From Nitrosarchaeum sp. (GTDB lineage: Archaea > Thermoproteota > Nitrososphaeria > Nitrososphaerales > Nitrosopumilaceae): a stretch of 5,178 nucleotides of DNA. Numbering within the stretch: the stretch's first letter is position 1; every line of letters begins with the position of its first letter. Positions 1 to 5,178 of this stretch are shown piece by piece. Made by a program: the position numbers and the translations under genes. The notes beneath the pieces are model-generated. The model was not told the origin of the DNA. It saw only the letters and a list, made by a program, of their open reading frames with translations, and ran no database searches. Location of the stretch: positions 1 to 5,178 of the forward strand of contig JACRND010000070.1 in NCBI GenBank assembly GCA_016234975.1, in the 5' to 3' direction.

Positions 1-798
1 GTCATATCATCATTTTACCCATTACGTGAATTTTCACAAAATGTTGGTAAAGAAAAGGTTGATGTAAAATTACTAGTTCCAGTTGGAGTTGAACCGCATG
101 ATTGGGAACCAACAATAAAAGATGTACAACAAATGCAAAAATCTGATCTTATCATAATTAATGGAATTGGATTTGAAAGTTGGGTTGATAAATTAAATGA
201 AATGAATTACCGAGGAGTAGTAGTTGATACCAGTAATGGAATTATTATAAAAAATATGGATAAAGGATCTTCAATACAAGAACATGTTGGTGAATCTGAA
301 GATCCTCACATTTGGTTAAATCCAGTTTTTGCAAAAATCCAAGTCCAAAATATCGCAAATGCATTTTCTGATTCGGATCCTGAAAATAGGCAATATTTTC
401 AAGAAAATGCTGCAAACTACATCCATAAATTAGATTTACTTGATTCAAAAATTCGCAATGAATTATCTGGTTGTAATCATGATTTCATATCTTTTCATCG
501 TGCCTTTTCATATTTTGCAGACGAATATGATCTCACACAACATACTATAATTTCTTCATATGTACCACATGCAGAACCCACTGCCAAGACTTTAGAAAAT
601 GTAATCAATAAAGCCAAGCAACTTAATCTTAAAGTCGTTTTTACTGAAGAAACAGCTGACCCTAAAACTTCTCAAGTAATTGCAAATGAAATTGGAGGAA
701 AAATACTAGTTTTATCTCCACTAGAAATTGGCGATGATGGAACTTACATTTCTAAAATGACTGAGAATCTAAATCATCTAAAGGAGGCATTATGTTGA
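1..798 (+). CDS. znuA: Zinc-type ABC transporter substrate-binding protein (ZnuA/TroA family), 5' end cut off by the window
   Basis: This is the extracytoplasmic metal-binding component of an ABC uptake system (cluster A-I, SBP_bac_9 family), which hands the metal to the permease encoded two genes downstream. The frame is open from base 1, so the true start, signal peptide and any lipobox lie outside the window; the ATG at 133 is internal, since family motifs precede it. Of 265 visible residues, 1-12 match the family opening (SSFYPLREF) and 26-37 hold the EPHDWEP motif with ligand His33. DPHIWLNP gives His103, FHRAFSYF gives His166, and the C-terminal GDDGTY segment (Asp245/246) supplies the likely fourth ligand. 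A His at the third position is typical of zinc binders (ZnuA, TroA), whereas manganese binders such as PsaA and MntC have Glu there. The His-rich loop of enterobacterial ZnuA is absent; only one His lies between the first two ligands. Zinc specificity is inferred from these ligands. The gene overlaps the ATPase gene by 7 nt. Confidence 0.93.
   Translation, partial: VISSFYPLREFSQNVGKEKVDVKLLVPVGVEPHDWEPTIKDVQQMQKSDLIIINGIGFESWVDKLNEMNYRGVVVDTSNGIIIKNMDKGSSIQEHVGESEDPHIWLNPVFAKIQVQNIANAFSDSDPENRQYFQENAANYIHKLDLLDSKIRNELSGCNHDFISFHRAFSYFADEYDLTQHTIISSYVPHAEPTAKTLENVINKAKQLNLKVVFTEETADPKTSQVIANEIGGKILVLSPLEIGDDGTYISKMTENLNHLKEALC
783..787 (+). promoter_or_regulatory. Ribosome binding site GGAGG of the ATPase gene
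   Basis: A full GGAGG sits inside the last codons of the binding-protein gene, 4 nt before the ATG at 792. It supports starting the ATPase at 792 and shows that translation initiates internally on a shared transcript. The TTG at 795 is in the same frame with slightly longer spacing and is a possible but less likely start. The other two starts visible in the window (1514 and 5051) lack such a motif. Confidence 0.7.
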
Positions 799-1511
799 TA
801 GTTGAAATTGATCATCTTACAATTGAATATCCTGATGTAAAAGCTATAGATGATGTTAGTTTTACGGTTAACCAAGGTGACTTTTTGGGCATAATTGGCC
901 CTAACGGAGCGGGAAAATCTACACTTTTTGCTGCAATGCTTGGTCTTAATACAAAATACAAAGGCACAATCAAATTTTTTGGCACTGATATTAGAAAATC
1001 AAAGAACTATCTTAAAGAGATTGGTTACGTACCACAGAAACCAATCTTTGAGAAAAACTTTCCTGCAACAGTTAATGACGTTGTTAAAATGGGATTACAA
1101 AAAGAATCAGATGAAAATAAAATAGATGAAATTTTACAACAACTTTGGATACATGAGCTCAGTGAAAGAAGAATAGGTGAATTATCTGGTGGACAACAAC
1201 AACGTGTCTTTATTGCAAAAGCCTTAGTTAACAATCCCAAAGTCTTAATTTTAGATGAACCTGTTACAGGTATTGATCAACAAAGCATAGATCTTTTTTA
1301 TAGTATTTTAAAAGAACTAAACTCTAAGCAAAACATTACAATAATCTGGTCTTCCCATGATCTAGATGCAGTAAATAAATTAGCAAATCATGTAGCTTGT
1401 CTCAACCGAACTCTTTTCTTTCATGGAGAATCTGATGATTTCTTTAAAAATGATGATCTTGTAAAACAGTATTCTGAAGCTTCCATGCAGAAACACATGC
1501 ATCATCATTAG
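792..1511 (+). CDS. znuC: Metal ABC transporter ATP-binding protein (ZnuC-like)
   Basis: This is the cytoplasmic ATPase that powers zinc/manganese-type ABC import; it should dimerise beneath the permease encoded immediately downstream. Its 239 residues are normal for the family and all nucleotide-binding motifs are intact: Walker A GPNGAGKST at 36-44, Q-loop Gln82 in VPQKP, signature LSGGQQQR at 131-138, Walker B VLILDEP at 151-157 and the switch histidine His189 in SSHD. The start at 792 is set by the GGAGG ribosome binding site and gives the usual opening beta strand. The coding region overlaps the binding-protein gene by 7 nt and ends 2 nt before the permease ATG, so the three genes form one translationally coupled operon. 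The C-terminus is unusual: residues 235-239 read HMHHH, a likely metal-binding tail. Zinc as substrate is inferred from the partner binding protein; manganese cannot be ruled out from the ATPase alone. Confidence 0.95.
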   Translation: MLIVEIDHLTIEYPDVKAIDDVSFTVNQGDFLGIIGPNGAGKSTLFAAMLGLNTKYKGTIKFFGTDIRKSKNYLKEIGYVPQKPIFEKNFPATVNDVVKMGLQKESDENKIDEILQQLWIHELSERRIGELSGGQQQRVFIAKALVNNPKVLILDEPVTGIDQQSIDLFYSILKELNSKQNITIIWSSHDLDAVNKLANHVACLNRTLFFHGESDDFFKNDDLVKQYSEASMQKHMHHH

Positions 1512-1513
1512 AA

Positions 1514-2321
1514 ATGACTTTTGAAATTTTTACTTTTAGTTTTATGCACAGAGCAATCATTTCAGGAATTGCAATTGCAATTTTATGTTCCATAGTAGGT
1601 CTTTTTCTAGTCTTGAGACGTTATTCATTATTTGGTGACGCTATTGCTCATTCATCATTTGGTGGAATTGCATTAGGTTTGATGGCAGGAATCTATCCCC
1701 TTTGGACTGCATATGGCGTTTCAATAGTTAGTGCACTGATTATGACACGAATTAAAGATAGAAGATGCATCGATAGCAGTTCTTTTATCATCAGGAATTG
1801 CTGTAGGTCTCGTAATCATTGGATTATCTGGTGGATTCACTCTTGATATTTTCAGTTTTCTTTTTGGAAGTATCTTACTTGTTAGTGTTAATGATACAAT
1901 TCTGATTTTATCACTTACAGGAATTATTCTAATTGTAATTCTTTTATTATATCGCCAACTTCTTTACTCTACATTCAACGAAGAACAGGCTAAGGTCAGT
2001 GGCATTCCCGTTGAAAAAATCAATTATCTTATTGTCTTTATGGCAGGAATTACAGTTGTAACTTCAATACAACTAGTTGGTGTCTTACTAATTTCTGCAC
2101 TATTTGTAATTCCAAATGTAACTGCAATAATGTATGGAAGAGGATTCAAACAAACTGCAATAATTTCAATGAGTTTTTCTATATTTTCTGTAGTTGCAGG
2201 AATAATAATCTCATATATTTTTGATATAACACCAGCAGGAACAATTGTATTATTTGCAATTGGTATATTTGCATGTACAATGGGAATAAAGTCTGCTGGA
2301 TTATTATCCAGACATAATTAA
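1514..2321 (+). pseudogene. znuB: Metal ABC transporter permease (ZnuB-like, ABC-3 family), interrupted by a frameshift
   Basis: This is the membrane channel subunit of the zinc-type importer. The first part, from ATG 1514, encodes about 82 family-like residues: a membrane helix at about 13-34 and the conserved LFGDAIAHSSFGGIALG segment at 39-55. After MTRIKD the frame runs into unrelated, Cys/Trp/Arg-rich sequence and stops at 1846. From about 1761 the next frame (+1), open since the stop at 1743-1745, resumes the family pattern: EDASIAVLLSSGIAVG, then hydrophobic helices, the EEQAKVSGIP loop near 1979-2008, and further helices to the TAA at 2319-2321. Both halves together give about 268 residues, near the usual 270-280. 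The junction seems to lack a few residues of the basic loop between helices, which fits a small deletion; an assembly error would look the same. Starting an independent protein at the ATG at 2040 would discard half of the matching sequence. The start lies 2 nt after the ATPase stop without its own ribosome binding site, implying coupling. The 3' end overlaps the convergent copper gene by 18 nt. Confidence 0.85.
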
Positions 2322-5051
2322 TTCATTTAACCTTCTCTTATCTTTTAGACTTTTGACAAAAAATAATGATGTTACAATTATGCCCATTGCAATTAATGGA
2401 GATACAACCTCGGTATATTTTAGTTGAAAATCACCCACATCTGGTATTTGAGATGCTATAGGAACCTCTATAGTCTTTATCATTGCTAATTTGTTTCCCT
2501 GTTGTTCAACAAACCATACATTGTCTTTGTTGTCAGATGTTGAAAATTGTACAAATGATGTTGCGGTTGGAATTGGAATCTCAATCAAATTTTTGTTCTC
2601 TGGATCATATGCAACAATCTTGTCTATTGCGTGCTGTGGAATCCAAACATTTCCATACCTATCAAATGACATTCCATAAGGCAGTGCCTCCTTATCTGGT
2701 ACTGAAATTCTCTCAAATGTTTTAAGAATTGGATTGAATTTGGTAATTGCCGTACCAGTATGTTCTGCAATCCACAAATTTCCTTCATCATCAAAAGCTA
2801 AAGCCTCTGGCGATGCAAGAGGCTTTTCGGGTGTAAATTCTATAATGTTATTATTTTTTGGATTGATAAATCCTATTTTACCAGAGGCTGATTCAGTAAA
2901 CCAAATTTTTCCTTCATCATCAATTGTCAAGGCAAATGGCAGTGATTCTCTTACAGGCATCTTGATTTCTTCAAATGTGCCCAGATCTGGTTGATACTTC
3001 AAAATCACATCTTTATTGGTAATTGCAATCCAAATATTTCCATCAAAGTCTGCTTGTATGAAAGTAGCTATGTTGTCATAAATTACAGGTGCTATTTTTG
3101 GTAAACTTTTTGTGATAATTTGCTTGTTACTTGGATCAAAATACCCAATTTGATTTCTTGGCGTATCCGTAAACCAAATTTTCCCTTGTTTATCTTGTGT
3201 AAGGAACATAGTGGTTAATCCATCAAATGAGTATGAAGTAAATTTTTGTGTATCAAGTGAGAATTGCCATAATCTGGGTGAAGATGGATCACTTACCCAA
3301 ATTGAATTCTTTCCATCATACAAAGGGTAAAGAGGTTTTGAAGATTCCGGCAATTCATATTCTATGATTTCTGTTTTAAGATCTGTTAATCTTGGTTTAA
3401 CTAGTAAATTCATGAAAATTGATTCATTTGCATTCTTATCTCTTTGAGTCTCTATTTCCACTTGCCACTGACCTGAAAATCCAAATGTTAGTTCTCCTTG
3501 AAATTCAACTGGTTTACCTTCATCCTGTTTAATAATTTTCATGGGAATTTCTATTGGAGAAATATTTCTCTGAGGATTAGAGATCTTTACTTTGATTTCA
3601 CTTGAATCATTCAACGGCTTATTTTCAAGATCGCTAACTTTGACTAGAATTGTGTTTGTACCGCTAGAAAATGGCGTTATTTTAATATCAAATTTTGTAT
3701 TTTCTGAAAATTCTATTGTAGTAAAATCATATAAAACTTTTTGAGCATCAACCTGTTTGATTTCTCCAGCAGGCAATGTTCCATTAGTAAGTAGAGCAAC
3801 AATCCCTAAGAGAGCAATTCCTAATACTACATCAAATTTCAATGATCTTTTTAATTTCTTGTATACTGCAATAGAGCCTGTTTGTAAACCTTTTTCAGCC
3901 TTTTTTTGAATCTTAAATTGGAAATATCCTCCCAATCCAACCATAATTACCGCAATTGAAATTTTTACAAGAATTAATTTACCATATATTGACTCAGTGA
4001 TCAATCCTACATTGCTTTCCAAAAACCACATCAATGTTGGCCCAGTAATCACTACAATTCCTATTGCGACAATAAACATAATTGAAAATCTTGGAATTAA
4101 AACAAGGGTCATCTTCTCCCGTTTTGCTTCTTCTAATTGTGAAAATGTGGGTAGTAACGTAAATACAAAGTAAATTGTGCCTCCGATCCAAACTGCAGCC
4201 ACAAAATTATGAATATAATCTAGAATAACTGCAGGTGTCTCTCCACTTGCTGCACCATGCCCAATCAAACTTGAAGTTCCAATTAATCCAAGTGTAACTA
4301 CAAGCATTGGAATTTTATTTTTCATAGATAGATTATTTTTTCTATCCATCACAAACCATAAACCGAGAAGAATAACTGTAATTATCATTCTGATTAACCA
4401 CATATTTCCAAAATTAGTTTGAATTACATCAAAAACTGAAGTTTCTAATCTTATAGTTTGTACTGCTAACATCATAATATTTGATACAAAAATTAGTACT
4501 AGTCCAATGCCTGTAACTGTCATAAATTTTCCATGATGGAAAGATTTTTGGGTTCCCCAGATTATCATTGAGGCAATTACAACACCTAAAACCATGGTTT
4601 GACCAACAAGTCCTGGAAATCTTGCTCCAGATTCAGGCAAAAATACTAATTCAGAAACATTTTGATTATGACTTGATCCAACATCTATTTTTGCATCACC
4701 TACTGCAAAAATAAATGCGTTATCAACTAAATGTCCGTCAACTTTTGATAGAACTTTACTAGTTACAGTATAAACTCCCTCTTCTAATGGTGGTGTAGTT
4801 ACAATTAGAGAATTATCACCGTCAAAATATTTAGAATCCTTATTGTCGATTTGTTCTCCATGACTATCTAATACTTTAAGAGAACTAAAATCAATTTCAA
4901 TTGGTTCAGAAAAATGAGTAATAACTTCTGTGATTCCTACCGATGCATTTGACGCTGAACTTGGACTAGTATCTGTAGTAAATGGGTGAGCTGCAGCATA
5001 TGGAATGGATATTGATGAAATAAACAATAAAACAATTAGAAATTTCTTCAT
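2304..5051 (-). CDS. Copper-handling membrane fusion protein: CopC - CopD - YtkA/FixH-like domain - streptogramin-lyase-like propeller
   Basis: The 915-residue protein probably binds copper outside the membrane and moves or senses it; CopC/CopD proteins are linked to copper uptake. Residues 1-21 are a signal peptide with an AAA cleavage site, exposing His22 as mature residue 1. Residues 22-120 are CopC, with FSEPIEI and the DGH motif (Asp105, His107), the known CopC Cu(II) ligand set together with the N-terminal His. CopD follows, with eight predicted helices near 147-166, 176-197, 217-235, 247-264, 280-300, 322-344, 358-377 and 405-422, including His265 and HNFVAAVWIGG (His281). Loops after helices 1, 3, 5 and 7 are Lys/Arg-rich, placing them inside and both flanking domains outside. 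Residues 440-553 are a YtkA/FixH-like beta domain. Residues 562-865 form a seven-bladed Vgb/NHL-type propeller, and 883-899 a membrane anchor before KSLKDKRR. The start is set by the signal peptide; there is no ribosome binding site, consistent with a leaderless transcript. Domain calls are firm; the physiological role is inferred. Confidence 0.93.
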   Translation of the reverse strand: MKKFLIVLLFISSISIPYAAAHPFTTDTSPSSASNASVGITEVITHFSEPIEIDFSSLKVLDSHGEQIDNKDSKYFDGDNSLIVTTPPLEEGVYTVTSKVLSKVDGHLVDNAFIFAVGDAKIDVGSSHNQNVSELVFLPESGARFPGLVGQTMVLGVVIASMIIWGTQKSFHHGKFMTVTGIGLVLIFVSNIMMLAVQTIRLETSVFDVIQTNFGNMWLIRMIITVILLGLWFVMDRKNNLSMKNKIPMLVVTLGLIGTSSLIGHGAASGETPAVILDYIHNFVAAVWIGGTIYFVFTLLPTFSQLEEAKREKMTLVLIPRFSIMFIVAIGIVVITGPTLMWFLESNVGLITESIYGKLILVKISIAVIMVGLGGYFQFKIQKKAEKGLQTGSIAVYKKLKRSLKFDVVLGIALLGIVALLTNGTLPAGEIKQVDAQKVLYDFTTIEFSENTKFDIKITPFSSGTNTILVKVSDLENKPLNDSSEIKVKISNPQRNISPIEIPMKIIKQDEGKPVEFQGELTFGFSGQWQVEIETQRDKNANESIFMNLLVKPRLTDLKTEIIEYELPESSKPLYPLYDGKNSIWVSDPSSPRLWQFSLDTQKFTSYSFDGLTTMFLTQDKQGKIWFTDTPRNQIGYFDPSNKQIITKSLPKIAPVIYDNIATFIQADFDGNIWIAITNKDVILKYQPDLGTFEEIKMPVRESLPFALTIDDEGKIWFTESASGKIGFINPKNNNIIEFTPEKPLASPEALAFDDEGNLWIAEHTGTAITKFNPILKTFERISVPDKEALPYGMSFDRYGNVWIPQHAIDKIVAYDPENKNLIEIPIPTATSFVQFSTSDNKDNVWFVEQQGNKLAMIKTIEVPIASQIPDVGDFQLKYTEVVSPLIAMGIIVTSLFFVKSLKDKRRLNELIMSG
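2457..3368 (-). repeat. Seven-bladed beta-propeller repeat inside the copper protein
   Basis: Seven repeat units of the type (G-N/K)-(I/L/V)-W-(F/I)-(T/A)-(E/D) run through residues 562-865 of the encoded protein. The marker tryptophans are at 585, 626, 674, 717, 760, 803 and 846, giving spacings of 41, 48, 43, 43, 43 and 43. Seven units match a closed propeller like virginiamycin B lyase (Vgb) and NHL/SMP-30-like proteins. The E-x-H catalytic pair that I recall for Vgb is not evident: the nearest is Glu763-His764 in the fifth blade, which lacks the intervening residue. A binding or sensing propeller therefore seems more likely than an antibiotic lyase. Confidence 0.75.
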
Positions 5052-5076
5052 TTACTTTTCAGGTTATGTTTGACAA

Positions 5077-5082
5077 TTTAAA
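5077..5082 (-). promoter_or_regulatory. Candidate TATA-like promoter element of the copper gene
   Basis: TTTAAA is centred about 28 nt upstream of the ATG at 5051. In archaea the TATA box lies about 26-28 nt before the transcription start, so this placement predicts a transcript starting at or very near the start codon. That agrees with the missing ribosome binding site. The motif is short and the region AT-rich, so chance is a real alternative. Confidence 0.35.
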
Positions 5083-5122
5083 CAGTTTTCATTAAATTCG
5101 AAGTTTGTACCATTCACGTAAA

Positions 5123-5143
5123 GATAATAACATGTGATAATAA
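5123..5143. repeat. Short direct repeat GATAATAA in the intergenic region
   Basis: GATAATAA occurs at 5123-5130 and again at 5136-5143, a 13-nt period, with the palindrome ACATGT (5130-5135) bridging the copies. It lies between the copper gene and a possible divergent gene start at 5154, so it could be a regulator site or part of a promoter for the rightward gene. In DNA this AT-rich such repeats also arise by chance; no regulator is identifiable. Confidence 0.3.
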
Positions 5144-5153
5144 AATAACAGTC

Positions 5154-5178
5154 ATGAAAGTTATTACACTAAGTATTA
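5154..5178 (+). CDS. Possible start of a divergent gene, cut by the window end
   Basis: An ATG at 5154 opens a frame reading MKVITLSI to the last base without a stop. The TATA-like ATAATAA at about 5124-5130 lies about 27 nt upstream, which would suit a leaderless archaeal transcript. Eight residues are too few to assign any family. The opposite strand is also open here (down to a stop at 5114-5116), so the gene could instead be a leftward one ending upstream of the copper gene. The product is unknown. Confidence 0.3.

Noticed and set aside
245..448. Open frame of 67 codons on the minus strand inside the binding-protein gene
   Set aside because: It is antisense to strongly family-matching sequence, shows no recognisable features and has no upstream signal; it is a shadow frame.
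895..1240. Open frames on both strands (+ 895-1125, - 1025-1240) inside the ATPase gene
   Set aside because: They lie across the Walker A to signature region of an intact ATPase and encode low-complexity or Cys-rich peptides without family features.
2040..2321. A separate small 93-residue membrane protein starting at ATG 2040
   Set aside because: The same frame continues the permease family pattern upstream to about 1761, so this is the 3' part of the frameshifted permease.
2327..2355. Pyrimidine/T-rich stretch just after the permease stop as a transcription terminator
   Set aside because: Archaeal terminators are often T-rich, but this stretch is inside the copper gene, broken by purines, and no stronger than others in this AT-rich window.
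2483..2994. Plus-strand open frames opposite the propeller region
   Set aside because: They run antisense to the repeat-rich propeller, whose regular codon pattern keeps the opposite strand open; there is no start signal or recognisable motif.
3994..4191. 65-codon minus-strand open frame within the CopD region
   Set aside because: It is an alternative frame of the same strand inside an intact membrane domain; the real frame has matching helices and the HNFVAAVWIGG motif.
5114..5178. Minus-strand open frame entering from the right edge and ending at a TGA at 5114-5116
   Set aside because: About 20 hydrophobic codons in AT-rich DNA are not enough to call a gene end; it remains an alternative to the rightward ATG at 5154.

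Overview
The window is AT-rich (roughly one third G+C by eye) and tightly packed, with ATG starts. The four-part copper protein at the right (CopC, CopD, an Ig-like domain and a streptogramin-lyase-like propeller) is an architecture I associate with ammonia-oxidising Thaumarchaeota such as Nitrosopumilus and its relatives. That assignment is inference from gene content and composition; there is no rRNA or other marker gene here to prove it.

Left part (1-2321, + strand): a zinc-type ABC uptake operon in the order substrate-binding protein, ATPase, permease. The binding protein (1-798) has lost its N-terminus to the window edge. The ATPase (792-1511) overlaps it by 7 nt behind a GGAGG ribosome binding site. 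The permease (1514-2321) starts 2 nt after the ATPase stop. The binding protein carries a His/His/His ligand set, pointing to zinc rather than manganese, and the ATPase ends in a short His-rich tail. The permease reading frame is broken near 1755-1768: two good family-matching halves lie in different frames, so the gene is either a real pseudogene (which would disable the transporter) or carries a sequence error.

Right part (5051-2304, - strand): one 915-residue membrane protein with a secretion signal, a CopC copper-binding domain, an eight-helix CopD membrane domain, a YtkA/FixH-like domain, a seven-bladed propeller and a C-terminal anchor helix. The charge pattern of its loops puts CopC, the Ig-like domain and the propeller all on the outer face. 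The gene runs convergently into the permease, and the two coding ends overlap by 18 nt.

Far right (5052-5178): a short AT-rich intergenic stretch with a TATA-like box placed for a leaderless copper-gene transcript, a small direct repeat, and possibly the first eight codons of a divergent gene cut by the window end. I saw no RNA genes, mobile elements or CRISPR. The common theme of the window is transition-metal (zinc and copper) handling at the cell surface.
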